Origin: Candidatus Kuenenia stuttgartensis
GTDB taxonomy: Bacteria > Pseudomonadota > Alphaproteobacteria > SMXS01
Assembly: GCA_943329845.2 (NCBI GenBank)
Contig: CALQFM020000040.1
Location: forward strand, 1 to 36,432
Direction of reading: 5' to 3'
DNA length: 36,432 nt
Shown here: piece by piece, positions 1-7,367 of the stretch
Position numbering within the stretch: position 1 is the first letter of the stretch
Layout of the letters: each line of letters begins with the position of its first letter
Program-made: the position numbers and the translations under genes
The notes under the pieces: generated by a model
The model's input: the letters and a program-made list of their open reading frames with translations, nothing else
Database searches by the model: none
What the model was told of the DNA's origin: nothing

Positions 1-24
1 ACCGGCGAGATCACCACGCCCTGA
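1..24 (+). CDS. 3' end of an unknown gene (partial)
   Basis: Read in frame 1 the first bases encode TGEITTP followed by a TGA stop at 22-24. A large palindrome that could act as a terminator follows 16 bases later. Seven residues are too few to identify a product, so the call rests only on the open frame and the position of the palindrome. It may be chance. Confidence 0.3.
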   Translation, partial: TGEITTP

Positions 25-40
25 TAGGGAAAGGACGCAG

Positions 41-82
41 ACGATATGCAAAGGGCCCCGATCGGGGCCCTTTGCATATCGT
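41..82. terminator. 42-bp perfect palindrome, probable bidirectional terminator
   Basis: The sequence from 41 to 82 equals its own reverse complement, centred on CCGATCGG at 58-65. As RNA it would form a stem of about 19 bp with a GAUC loop and a G/C-rich core (GGGCCCC). It lies between the 3' end of the gene at the left edge and the 3' end of the TPR gene on the minus strand, the usual place for a shared terminator. There is no clear U-run on either side, so termination is inferred from position and stem strength. Confidence 0.6.
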
Positions 83-93
83 CATGCCGCGGC

Positions 94-675
94 TCAATGG
101 CCTGTTTTTACTCCGCCCCACTGGCCTAGAATCCGACCGCCCTTGACATAGGCGGCATGGAACTCGCCCTGCGGCGCGAACAGCAGCGATTGTGGTGCGG
201 GCGCGGCCGGTGCCGTCCCGTCGATCACCGCCTTCAGCGCCGCCTGTGCCTTCGCCAGTTCAGGCGGGCAGGAGTCGCCACAGGCCCGAGCCTTGGCATT
301 GAGCTTGTCCAACGCGGCCTGCGCGTTATCCTTCTTCTTCAGCGCCATCCAGGAACGGCCGTCCTGCTCGTAGGCTGCCCACAGCGAGTCGTCGTTGGCG
401 ATTGCCTTGTCCAGATACTTCACGGCGCCCTTGTGGTCGCCACGCCCGGCCTTGGCCACGCCCAGATAGTAGTTGGCCTCGGCATTGTCCGGCGTGGCCT
501 CGACGACGATCTTGAACTGCTTCTCGGCGCCCTTGTAGTCACCGGCCTTCAGCGCGGCGGTGCCGTCCGCATAGGCCTTGTTCGGATCGGCGGGCTCGGA
601 GCTGCCGAAGGCGAACGCGCCAGGGCTGGCGTAGGCACAAAGAACGACGATAGCGGCGACGCGGAACAGGTTCAT
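94..675 (-). CDS. secreted tetratricopeptide repeat protein
   Basis: 193-residue protein. The N-terminus MNLFRVAAIVVLCAYASPGAFA is a clear Sec signal peptide, with a hydrophobic core at about 5-16 and an AFA cleavage motif. Two to three TPR units follow at about residues 32-130; KAYADGTAALKAGDYKGAEK and ANYYLGVAKAGRGDHKGAVK show the TPR pattern of small and aromatic residues. The C-terminal third holds two cysteines (ACGDSC) that could form a disulfide, then an Ala/Pro linker. I start it at 675 rather than at the longer in-frame ATG at 756, because 675 has an AGGAG Shine-Dalgarno sequence at proper spacing and directly begins the signal peptide. TPR domains bind protein partners; the partner is not evident, and the location is likely periplasmic. 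The protein runs away from the NIPSNAP gene, so 676-839 must hold divergent promoters. Confidence 0.75.
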   Translation of the reverse strand: MNLFRVAAIVVLCAYASPGAFAFGSSEPADPNKAYADGTAALKAGDYKGAEKQFKIVVEATPDNAEANYYLGVAKAGRGDHKGAVKYLDKAIANDDSLWAAYEQDGRSWMALKKKDNAQAALDKLNAKARACGDSCPPELAKAQAALKAVIDGTAPAAPAPQSLLFAPQGEFHAAYVKGGRILGQWGGVKTGH

Positions 676-839
676 GGCTCGCTCCTTTGCTTCGGCACGG
701 GGACGATACAGAATTTGGCGCGCCGAGGGTATCTGCACACAGCACGCCACGAACATTTCTCTGGAAAAGGAAAGATAACGCGCGTCATGCTGACGCCTGC
801 GCCCGCCATCGCAGGGCCGCCACGAAACGGGAGAATTTC

Positions 840-1154
840 ATGTCGTCGCCACTCTACCTGCACGTCACCCTCAAGGTCCGAATGGACGGCTACAAGCGCT
901 TCTGCGAGGGCATGGCCAAGCAGGTGCCGATCATCGAAAGCTATGGCTGGAAGCTGGTCGGCGCCTGGGTGACCACCGTCGGGCGCCTGCACACGGTCAT
1001 CGATATCTGGGAGATCCCGGACCACAACGCCTATGCCGACGTCATGAAGAAGGTGGCCGAGCGTCCCGACTATCCGGCGTTCTGGAAGCTCCTCGAGGAA
1101 ACGCTCGAGGAGGAGGTCGTCACCATGGTCCAGAAGGTTCCCTACGCCCACTAG
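840..1154 (+). CDS. NIPSNAP-family protein
   Basis: 104-residue protein that fits the NIPSNAP / dimeric alpha-beta barrel fold: an N-terminal beta-strand (LYLHVTLKV), then a helix with MDGYKRFCEGMAKQVPIIES. A WKLVGAWVTTVGRLHTVIDI segment with the family's typical G-W and W-E pattern (IWEIPD) follows, and a second helix (ADVMKKVAERPDYPAFWKLL). Bacterial members are small cytoplasmic proteins of largely unknown biochemical role, often near oxidoreductases. The ATG at 840 follows GGGAG at normal spacing. A longer in-frame ORF upstream (from 687) overlaps the divergent TPR gene's leader and has no such site, so it was not used. No operon partner: the next gene is convergent. Confidence 0.75.
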   Translation: MSSPLYLHVTLKVRMDGYKRFCEGMAKQVPIIESYGWKLVGAWVTTVGRLHTVIDIWEIPDHNAYADVMKKVAERPDYPAFWKLLEETLEEEVVTMVQKVPYAH

Positions 1155-1262
1155 CGCGGGCAGCATTCGATCAAGGGCGGACAAGGTGCTCCAGCACCTT
1201 GGACTGCTCATCCCCGCTCGCTTGGGGAACGGCAGAGCGGACGGACCTGGCCGCTGCGGTTA

Positions 1263-2018
1263 TCAGATCAGCCGCAGTCGCATGGCCTGGGCGACGGCGT
1301 GGGCGCGGGTTTCCACGCCCAGCTTGGTCTTCAGGTTTGCCACATGGTAGTTCACCGTCCGTTCGGCGATCCGCATGATCTCGGCGATGTCCTCGGTGGA
1401 CTTGCCATGGCTCAACCAGCTCAGGATCTCGATTTCCCGGTCGCTCAGCGACGGAGCGCCCTCGCCAGCGCCATTGGTCAACAGGCACCAGGTCTCATGC
1501 GCCTGGTTGCACAGCGCCGGCAGCAGCATCTCGGCATGGTCGAAGTGATCCTTGCCCAATGCCTCGTAGTCCGCCCTCGTCGGGGTCACGGCGAACAGGC
1601 CCATGTAGTTGGTCTGGTCGCGCACCGGAAAGTGCCAGGCCGGCGAATAGATTCCGAAATCCTTGAGGCCGACGAAGATGTCGCTGGCCCACGCACCGTC
1701 GTCGCCGATCTCCGTGCGCCGGACTGGCGTCGTCTTGTTGATGACATAGGCGATCAGCGGGTCGCGGACCGAGACGCTGGAATCGGCCCACACGCGCCGG
1801 ATCTCGTTCGTATAGGTCGAGCAGATCATGTACAGCCGGGGCTGGCTGACGTCGATCTGGGAATAGATGTAATGGGAAAAGCCGCGGCGCTCGATGACCT
1901 TCTGGAACCTCTGGCCCAGCGCGACCTCGTCGGGTGACGTCCGCACGAAGTCGATGAGCGAACTGTTCGGCTCTACCCCTGGAAGGGGCGTCAGCCTCTC
2001 GACCTGAATCTGTCTCAA
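1263..2018 (-). CDS. LuxR-family transcriptional regulator with autoinducer-binding-type domain (LuxR solo)
   Basis: 251 residues in the two-domain layout of quorum-sensing LuxR proteins: an N-terminal ligand-binding domain (about 25-170) and a C-terminal GerE/LuxR helix-turn-helix (about 188-250, LSDREIEILSWLSHGKSTED then AERTVNYHVANLKTKLGV). No luxI-type synthase is present, so it is a LuxR solo in this window. Aligned by eye to TraR/LuxR, the conserved D70-P71 (RDPLI) and the Gly of DFGI are kept, but the W57 position holds Ile, Y61 holds Trp and W85 holds Arg. These suggest a ligand other than a standard acyl-homoserine lactone, or none. The start is a TTG at 2016-2018 preceded by GAGGG about 8 bases upstream; no better ATG or GTG exists. 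A small putative gene lies 42 bp upstream on the same strand and may be co-transcribed. Confidence 0.85.
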   Translation of the reverse strand: MRQIQVERLTPLPGVEPNSSLIDFVRTSPDEVALGQRFQKVIERRGFSHYIYSQIDVSQPRLYMICSTYTNEIRRVWADSSVSVRDPLIAYVINKTTPVRRTEIGDDGAWASDIFVGLKDFGIYSPAWHFPVRDQTNYMGLFAVTPTRADYEALGKDHFDHAEMLLPALCNQAHETWCLLTNGAGEGAPSLSDREIEILSWLSHGKSTEDIAEIMRIAERTVNYHVANLKTKLGVETRAHAVAQAMRLRLI

Positions 2019-2060
2019 AATAACCCTCGGTAAACCTGTTGCAGCACCGGTCCGGCGCGA

Positions 2061-2323
2061 TTAGTCCGACGTAGCCTGATAGGTCCGGCGCTGGAAAGTG
2101 AACAGCAAATCCTGCCGGTTGGCGATGAAATCCGACGCCCCTACCTTGAACATGTTGACCAGTTCCCACGCCGATCCGTGCTCAACATAGAATTCATCGA
2201 GCATTTTTCCAGCTTCCGGGTCTGGCTTTGCATCGATCCGTCCGCCGACGCCACGAGGACGCGGTGTTCGATGCGCAGCCTTGGCTGCTCCATGACCACT
2301 GACGTGGACTTAGCGACGGTCAT
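2061..2323 (-). CDS. possible 87-residue protein split by an A-run frameshift
   Basis: Two overlapping minus-strand frames look coding. Frame 1 starts at ATG 2321-2323 (MTVAKSTSVVMEQ...) with GGGGGA 7 bases upstream and keeps G/C-rich third positions until about 2205. Frame 2 runs from ATG 2202-2204 (MLDEFYVEHGSAWELVNMFK...) to TAA at 2061-2063 and reads like a folded protein (GASDFIANRQDLLFTFQRRT). The switch falls at a run of five A's (GAAAAATGC); one extra A, or a -1 slip, joins them as ...RKLEK-MLDEF... into 87 residues. It may be a sequencing error, a decayed gene, programmed frameshifting, or just a 47-residue ORF at 2061-2204. I recognise no family. It sits directly upstream of the LuxR gene on the same strand. 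Confidence 0.35.
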
Positions 2324-2341
2324 GTACGAGTCCCCCGACCC

Positions 2342-2383
2342 CTGTTCCGAGCCGTTTTCAACGGCGTTTCCACCCGGGAACAG
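2342..2383. promoter_or_regulatory. dyad symmetries in the SDR / small-gene intergenic region
   Basis: Two inverted repeats overlap just upstream of the small gene and luxR: GCCGTT-TTC-AACGGC at 2351-2365 and CTGTTCC (2342-2348) facing GGAACAG (2377-2383). Regulator-binding sites are plausible, for example for the adjacent LuxR protein, but neither matches a canonical lux box in spacing. Offered only as candidate operators. Confidence 0.2.
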
Positions 2384-2456
2384 CACACGCCAAAATTGCC
2401 CCGAGGGGAACTGTAAGAAGTTGCAGTGTGATGGGATGTGGCGCCCTCTGGGCGGC

Positions 2457-3236
2457 CTACATGGCGCTGATGCCGCCGTCCAGCACCAGTTCCGAGCCGG
2501 TCATGAACTTGGATTCGTCGGACGCTAGGTAGACCACGCCCCAGGCCACGTCATCGGGTTCACCCACCTTGCCCAGCGGTATCTGGCGGCCGAGCTTCCC
2601 GAGCGCTTCCTCGCGCGTCATGTTGACGGCGATGTCGTCGAGGATCGGCGTGTCGACGAACGCCGGGTGCACCGAGTTGCAGCGGACGCCCGGCGCCTTG
2701 CGCGCGCAGTGCAGCGCCACCGACTTGGTCAGGTGCCGCACCGCTGCCTTGGCCGAGTTGTAGGCCGGCACGTTGTGCCCGGCGACGATACCGGCGATGG
2801 ACGAGATGTTGACGATGGCGCAGCCGCGCTCTTGTGTCGCCGCCGCGCGCAGATAGGGAACCGCGTATTTGCAGCCGAGGAACACGCTGTCCAGGTCGAT
2901 GGCATGCACCCGCTTCCACTCGGCGAATTCGGCCTGCTCGATGTTGCCGACCGAGCCGATGCCCGCATTGTTGACGAGCACGTGGATGGCGCCGAATTTC
3001 TCCGCCGCTGCCTTCAGCACCTCCTGCCAGCGCGTCTCGTCGGTGACGTCGTGCTGCAGGGCGAGGCTGCCGGGGATGTCCGCGGCGATCTTCTCCACCG
3101 CCGCCAGGTTGATGTCGGTCAGCACCACGCTCGCGCCTTCCTGCGCCAGCCGGCGCGCGATGGCCGACCCCAGGCCGCCGGCCGCGCCAGTCACGACCGC
3201 CACCTTGCCGGCGACCCGGCCTTCTCTTTCACTCAT
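2457..3236 (-). CDS. short-chain dehydrogenase/reductase (classical SDR)
   Basis: 259-residue NAD(P)-dependent oxidoreductase with the full classical SDR set: TGAAGGLG cofactor motif at 16-23, an acidic residue after beta-2 (LTDIN, favouring NAD(H)), NNAG at 89-92, catalytic Ser146, Tyr159 and Lys163 (YNSAK), a HPAFVDTP segment, and the C-terminal GSELVLDGG. Length and motifs resemble hydroxysteroid, cyclopentanol and 3-oxoacyl-ACP-like SDRs; substrate cannot be assigned from sequence. The start ATG gives [17 protein letters not shown] with the Rossmann motif at the expected distance. It ends 24 bases beyond the polA stop on the same strand, so it may be transcribed after polA. Confidence 0.88.
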   Translation of the reverse strand: MSEREGRVAGKVAVVTGAAGGLGSAIARRLAQEGASVVLTDINLAAVEKIAADIPGSLALQHDVTDETRWQEVLKAAAEKFGAIHVLVNNAGIGSVGNIEQAEFAEWKRVHAIDLDSVFLGCKYAVPYLRAAATQERGCAIVNISSIAGIVAGHNVPAYNSAKAAVRHLTKSVALHCARKAPGVRCNSVHPAFVDTPILDDIAVNMTREEALGKLGRQIPLGKVGEPDDVAWGVVYLASDESKFMTGSELVLDGGISAM

Positions 3237-3260
3237 CTTCCGTTCCCCGACGAAATAGGA

Positions 3261-6041
3261 TTAATGCGCTTCGTCCCAGTTGCCGCCGATGCCGACGCCG
3301 ACGGTCAGCGGCACGGACAGGTTCACCGCCGGCGCGGCCGCGCCTTCCATCACCGTGCGGACAAGGTCGCCGGCCGCGCCGAGTTCGGCCTCGGGCACTT
3401 CGAACACCAGTTCATCATGCACCTGCAGCAGCATCTTGGTCCGGAGCCCGGCCTTCTCCAGCGCGCCGGGCATGCGCACCATGGCGCGGCGGATGATGTC
3501 GGCGGCCGAGCCCTGGATCGGCGCGTTGATCGAGGCGCGTTCGCCGAACTGGCGCATCGCCGGATTCTTGTCGTTGATCGACCTGACATGCACCCGGCGG
3601 CCGAACAGGGTCGTGACGTAACCCTTCTCCCGTGCCCCGACGATGGTCTCGTCCATGTAGGCGCGGATTCCCGGGAAGCGATCGAAATAGCGCGTGATGT
3701 AGGCCTTGGCCTCGCTCTGCGGGATGGACAGCTGGCGCGCCAGGCCGAACGCCGAAATGCCGTAGATGATGCCGAAATTGATCGCCTTGGCGCGGCGGCG
3801 CTGCTCGGGCGGCATGCCTTCCAGGGGAATGCCGAGGACTTCGGACGCGGTCATGGCATGGATGTCGAGGCCGTCGGCGAACGCCTGCTTCAGCGCCGCG
3901 ATGTCGGCCATGTGCGCCAGGATGCGCAGTTCGATCTGGCTGTAGTCGGCCGACATCAGCTTGTGGCCGCTTTTCGGGATGAACGCCTGCCGGATCTTGC
4001 GGCCTTCCGACGTGCGGATCGGGATATTCTGCAGATTGGGCTCGGTGGACGACAGCCGGCCCGTCGTCGTCGAGGCCATCGAATAGCAGGTGTGGATGCG
4101 CTGGGTGACCGGGTCGATCTGCAGCTGCAGCGAGTCGGTATAGGTGCTCTTCAGCTTCGACAGCTGGCGCCAGTCGAGCACGCGGGCCGGCAGGTCGTGG
4201 CCCTGCGCGGCCAGGTCCTCGAGCACGTCGGCGCCGGTCGAGCGGGCGCCCGACTTGCCGGCGCGGGTGCTGGCGCCCAGGTTCAACTCGTCGAAGATCA
4301 GCTCGCCCAGCTGCTTGGGCGAGCCGATATTGAACTCTCGCCCCGCCAGGCGGTAGACCTCCTTCTCCAGCGCCGCCATGCCGTCGCCGAACTCCTTCGA
4401 CAGCGCCACCAGCTTCTCCCGGTCGACCTTGATGCCCTCTTGCTCCATGGCGCCCAGGATCGGCGACAGCGGCCGCTCCAGCGTCTCGTAGACGGTGACC
4501 AGATGCTCCTGCGCCAGCCTCGGCTTCAGCACCTGGTGCAGCCGCAGGGTCACGTCGGCGTCCTCGGCGGCATAGGCGGTCGCCTTGTCGATCGGCACCC
4601 GGTCGAAGGTGACCTGGGTCTTGCCGCTGCCCGCCACGTCGGCGAACTTGATCGTCTTGTGGCCCAGATGCAGCTCGGACAGTTCGTCCATGCCGTGGCC
4701 ATGGGCGCCGCCCTCCAGCACGTAGGAGATCAGCATGGTGTCGTCGATCGGCGCGACGGTGATGCCTTCCTTGGCGAACATCACCGCGTCGTACTTGATG
4801 TTCTGGCCGATCTTCAGCACGCCCGGGTCTTCCAGCAGCGGCTTGAGGCGCGCGAGGACCGCCTGCTTGGCGAGCTGCTGCGGCCGGTCGCCGTCCAGGT
4901 CCAGAGTGCCCGCGCCACCGGAGCCGGTGTGACCGATCGGGATGTAGCAGGCCTTGCCGGGCTCGATGGCGAGCGAGACGCCCACCAGGGCGGCGAGCAT
5001 GGGCTGAACCGACGTGGTCTCGGTGTCGAGGGCCACGAAGCCCTGCGCCGCGGCCGCGTCGATCCACATGTCGAGCGCATCGAGGCTCAGGATGGTGTCG
5101 TAGCCGGTGGTCTCGACCTTCTGGGGCGCCTCCGCCGGCTTCGGGCCGGCCGTCGTCGAACCGCCGCCGGCGCGTGACGCCAGCTTGACGGCCAGGCTCT
5201 TGAAGCCGTTCATCTCGACGAACTGGATGGCGCGGGGATAATCGATGGGCCGGACCTTGATGTCGTCGATGCCCTCGGGCACCGGCGCCCGGTCGTCGAG
5301 AGTGACCAGGGTTCGGCTGATGCGCGCCTGCTCGGCGAACTCGACCAGGGATTCGCGGCGTTTGGGCTGCTTGATCTCGCCGGCGCGGGCGAGCAGCGTA
5401 TCAAGGTCGCCATACTCGTTGATCAGCTGGGCGGCGGTCTTGATGCCGATGCCCGGGACGCCGGGCACGTTGTCGACGGAATCGCCCGCCAGCGACTGGA
5501 CGTCGACCACTTTTTCGGGCGCCACGCCGAACTTCTCGAACACCTCGGGAATGCCCAGGCGCTTGTTCTTCATGGTGTCGAGCAGCATCACGCTGTCGTC
5601 GACCAGCTGCATCAGATCCTTGTCGGACGACACGATGATCACCGTGGCGCCGCGCTCGCGCGCCTGCCTGGCATAGGTGGCGATGATGTCGTCGGCCTCG
5701 TAGTTGTCCAGCTCGATGCAGGGCACGTCGAAGGCGCGCACCGCGTCGCGGATCAGCGCGAATTGCGGGATCAGGTCTTCCGGCGGCTCCGGACGGTTCG
5801 CCTTGTAGGCCGGGTAGAGCGCGTTGCGGAAGGTGACCTTGCCGGCGTCGAAAATGACGGCCAGATGGGTCGGCGCCTCCGAGCCGCTGTCCTCCAGCAG
5901 CTTGTACAGCATGTTGCAGAAGCCATAGACCGCGCCCACCGGCGTCCCGTCGGACGGCCGCGACAGTGGCGGCAGCGCGTGGTAGGCCCGGAAGATGTAG
6001 CCGGACCCGTCGATCAGGAAGATGTGCTCGCGTTCGCTCAT
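3261..6041 (-). CDS. polA: DNA polymerase I
   Basis: 926 residues, the normal size for full-length Pol I. Residues 1-290 form the 5'-3' flap exonuclease (LIDGSGYIFRAYHAL; acidic cluster NYEADD and SSDKDL; GVPGIGIKTA helix-hairpin-helix). Residues about 320-510 form the 3'-5' exonuclease with all motifs intact: Exo I DTE at 339-341, Exo II QNIKYD, Exo III YAAEDAD. Proofreading is therefore expected, unlike in some Pol I proteins that lost it. The polymerase domain carries motif A (ADYSQIELRILAHM), the O-helix (RRRAKAINFGIIYG) and motif C (QVHDELVFE). The enzyme processes Okazaki fragments and fills repair gaps in the cytoplasm. The ATG at 6041 lacks a strong Shine-Dalgarno sequence but begins the conserved N-terminus. 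An accessory toxin-antitoxin cassette lies divergently upstream. Confidence 0.98.
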   Translation of the reverse strand: MSEREHIFLIDGSGYIFRAYHALPPLSRPSDGTPVGAVYGFCNMLYKLLEDSGSEAPTHLAVIFDAGKVTFRNALYPAYKANRPEPPEDLIPQFALIRDAVRAFDVPCIELDNYEADDIIATYARQARERGATVIIVSSDKDLMQLVDDSVMLLDTMKNKRLGIPEVFEKFGVAPEKVVDVQSLAGDSVDNVPGVPGIGIKTAAQLINEYGDLDTLLARAGEIKQPKRRESLVEFAEQARISRTLVTLDDRAPVPEGIDDIKVRPIDYPRAIQFVEMNGFKSLAVKLASRAGGGSTTAGPKPAEAPQKVETTGYDTILSLDALDMWIDAAAAQGFVALDTETTSVQPMLAALVGVSLAIEPGKACYIPIGHTGSGGAGTLDLDGDRPQQLAKQAVLARLKPLLEDPGVLKIGQNIKYDAVMFAKEGITVAPIDDTMLISYVLEGGAHGHGMDELSELHLGHKTIKFADVAGSGKTQVTFDRVPIDKATAYAAEDADVTLRLHQVLKPRLAQEHLVTVYETLERPLSPILGAMEQEGIKVDREKLVALSKEFGDGMAALEKEVYRLAGREFNIGSPKQLGELIFDELNLGASTRAGKSGARSTGADVLEDLAAQGHDLPARVLDWRQLSKLKSTYTDSLQLQIDPVTQRIHTCYSMASTTTGRLSSTEPNLQNIPIRTSEGRKIRQAFIPKSGHKLMSADYSQIELRILAHMADIAALKQAFADGLDIHAMTASEVLGIPLEGMPPEQRRRAKAINFGIIYGISAFGLARQLSIPQSEAKAYITRYFDRFPGIRAYMDETIVGAREKGYVTTLFGRRVHVRSINDKNPAMRQFGERASINAPIQGSAADIIRRAMVRMPGALEKAGLRTKMLLQVHDELVFEVPEAELGAAGDLVRTVMEGAAAPAVNLSVPLTVGVGIGGNWDEAH

Positions 6042-6161
6042 GGGGCCGCATCATGCCCAGCCACAACCGCATAGGCCAGCCCTTCGTTCAGCGACGGGCG
6101 TGTCGTGCAGCCTCGCTGTCGCTCGCCAGGGCTGATGAGCATTCTAAGCAGCTATATATGC

Positions 6162-6191
6162 TTTACGTATTACATACAAATCAGCAATATC
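6162..6191 (+). promoter_or_regulatory. putative promoter and operator of the antitoxin cassette
   Basis: In a locally AT-rich stretch, TTTACG (6162-6167) and AATATC (6186-6191) are spaced by 18 bases, suiting a -35/-10 pair 30 bases ahead of the HigA-like start. Within the spacer lies the inverted repeat GTAT-TAC-ATAC (6167-6177). HigA-type antitoxins usually repress their own promoter through such dyads, so this is the likely autoregulatory site; that part is inference. Confidence 0.4.
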
Positions 6192-6218
6192 AAAGACCTG
6201 TGGCGAACAGGAATTCAT

Positions 6219-6521
6219 ATGTCGAAGTCACCGGTCCATCCCGGCGTGTATCTGGCCGACGAGTTGAGGGATATCGGCGTAACGCCGACCGAACTCGCGC
6301 GGCAGATTGAGGTCCCGCCCAACCGTCTTTCCGAGATCATCCGCGGACGCCGATCCATCACTGGCGACACGGCGCTGCGACTCAGCCACTGGTTCGGCAC
6401 CACACCGCAATTCTGGATGAATCTGCAGTCCGCCTACGACGTGCGTGTCGCCGCCCTGCGCGCGGGCGAGGCGATCGGCAGGCTGCCGAAGAGAGGTGAA
6501 ACTGGTCTAGGCAGAAAATAG
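6219..6521 (+). CDS. higA: HigA-family addiction-module antitoxin (XRE), orphan
   Basis: 100 residues, the usual HigA length. It starts MSKSPVHPGVYLADELRDIG, the family's typical HPG-x-x-L opening. A helix-turn-helix of the XRE/Cro type follows (TPTELARQIEVPPNRLSEII), then RGRRSITGDTALRLS and GTTPQFWMNLQ, all hallmark HigA segments. In canonical modules a HigB RNase gene precedes higA; here only 177 bases separate it from the divergent polA start, no HigB-like reading frame exists there, and none follows. It therefore appears toxin-less. The ATG at 6219 has AGGA 8 bases upstream. Thirty-seven bases downstream begins the VbhA-like/Fic pair on the same strand, so it may regulate that pair. Confidence 0.85.
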   Translation: MSKSPVHPGVYLADELRDIGVTPTELARQIEVPPNRLSEIIRGRRSITGDTALRLSHWFGTTPQFWMNLQSAYDVRVAALRAGEAIGRLPKRGETGLGRK

Positions 6522-6558
6522 CGACCGGCTACCGCAGTCCTCGATTTTGCGATAAAAT

Positions 6559-6771
6559 ATGCTCATGTCGAATGGTTCGCGCCTTTCCCCGAAAGAAGTC
6601 GAGTTGGCCCGCAAGCGCAGGCTCGACGCGATGCGTTTGCAAGAGATCGAGGGCAACCCTCTCACGGCTGACGAAGTCGCGATGTTCGAGATGTTCGAAC
6701 GAGAAGCCTGGTCACACGATCGTCGCCGTGCCTACATCCTGGGGATGATCGGATCGTTGGCGGCCGAGTGA
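6559..6771 (+). CDS. VbhA-like antitoxin of a Fic toxin
   Basis: 70 residues (68 if the second ATG at 6565 is used), almost entirely helical and charged. It holds the pattern RRLDAMRLQEIEGNPLTADE, which fits the small antitoxins of class I Fic proteins; these carry an inhibitory (S/T)xxxE(G/N) helix that blocks the ATP gamma-phosphate site. The Glu-Gly (E31-G32) is present, but the Ser/Thr four residues earlier is Leu27. The stop overlaps the GTG start of the Fic gene by 2 bases (GTGA), a strong sign of translational coupling and pairing. No Shine-Dalgarno sequence is visible; GATAAAAT just upstream could be a -10 element of an internal promoter with a near-leaderless start. Confidence 0.75.
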   Translation: MLMSNGSRLSPKEVELARKRRLDAMRLQEIEGNPLTADEVAMFEMFEREAWSHDRRRAYILGMIGSLAAE

Positions 6772-7343
6772 ACTGGGCCGATCCCTACTGCTATCCCGGG
6801 ACGACCGTTCTCAGGAACATGCTCTCGATCACTGACCGCGATCAGCTCGACCTGATCGAACGGCGCATGGGTACCCAGAGGATGTCGGAGGGTGCCCCAA
6901 TTGGATCGTTCGACCTGGTCCATCTTCAGGCGATTCACAGACATCTGTTCCAGGACATCTATGATTGGGCGGGCGAGATACGAACCGTCGAAATCGCCAA
7001 GGATGGGCATCAGTTCCAGTTTTGCCGCTTCATTGAAACTGGGATGACCGACATTCACCGCCGACTGTCGATGGCTGACTTCCTGAGAAATTTATCCGTC
7101 GAGCAGTTTGCCGCCGCCGCCGGGGAGATTGTCGGTGATGTGAACTACGTGCATCCGTTTCGCGACGGGAACGGGCGAACACAGCTGATTTACCTGCAAC
7201 AATTGGCGGAGCAAGCGGGGCATCGGCTCGAGATCAGCCACTTTGATGCCCTACGGTGGATATCTGCATCAAGATCGGCGCATGGCGCCGACTATGGCCC
7301 GATGATAGGCGAGATTGTTCGGATCATCCGTATGTCGACCTGA
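6768..7343 (+). CDS. fic: Fic-family toxin (adenylyltransferase-like)
   Basis: 191-residue Fic-domain protein. Fic enzymes usually transfer AMP from ATP to a target hydroxyl; bacterial class I members are toxins that modify topoisomerases (GyrB/ParE). Visible elements are the alpha-helical N-terminus, IHRHLFQDIYDWAGEIRTVE with the flap (TVEIAKDGHQFQF) that positions the target, and the active-site loop HPFRDGNGRTQL at 129-140. Catalytic His129, Asp133, Asn135 and Arg137 are present, but the family's second arginine (HxFx(D/E)GNGRxxR) is Leu140. That arginine contacts the ATP gamma-phosphate and pairs with the antitoxin's inhibitory glutamate, so activity or inhibition may differ from the standard scheme, or this may mark a subfamily. 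The GTG start overlaps the antitoxin stop. Confidence 0.85.
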   Translation: MNWADPYCYPGTTVLRNMLSITDRDQLDLIERRMGTQRMSEGAPIGSFDLVHLQAIHRHLFQDIYDWAGEIRTVEIAKDGHQFQFCRFIETGMTDIHRRLSMADFLRNLSVEQFAAAAGEIVGDVNYVHPFRDGNGRTQLIYLQQLAEQAGHRLEISHFDALRWISASRSAHGADYGPMIGEIVRIIRMST

Positions 7344-7367
7344 TACTCGGCGACTGACGGCGACCGC

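Noticed and set aside
1182-1201. Hairpin CAAGGTG-N6-CACCTTG between the NIPSNAP gene and luxR
   Set aside because: A possible terminator by position, but the stem is short and there is no T-run on either strand, so it is not listed as a feature.
2667-5177. An 836-codon open frame on the plus strand opposite polA and the SDR gene
   Set aside because: Antisense of genes with full family motifs; its translation is rich in Arg/His/Gly/Ala repeats, as expected for the complement of high-GC coding DNA.
6042-6218. A possible HigB toxin gene or remnant upstream of the HigA-like gene
   Set aside because: Only 177 bases are available, and none of the frames shows HigB-like sequence; the stretch instead looks like promoter and operator.
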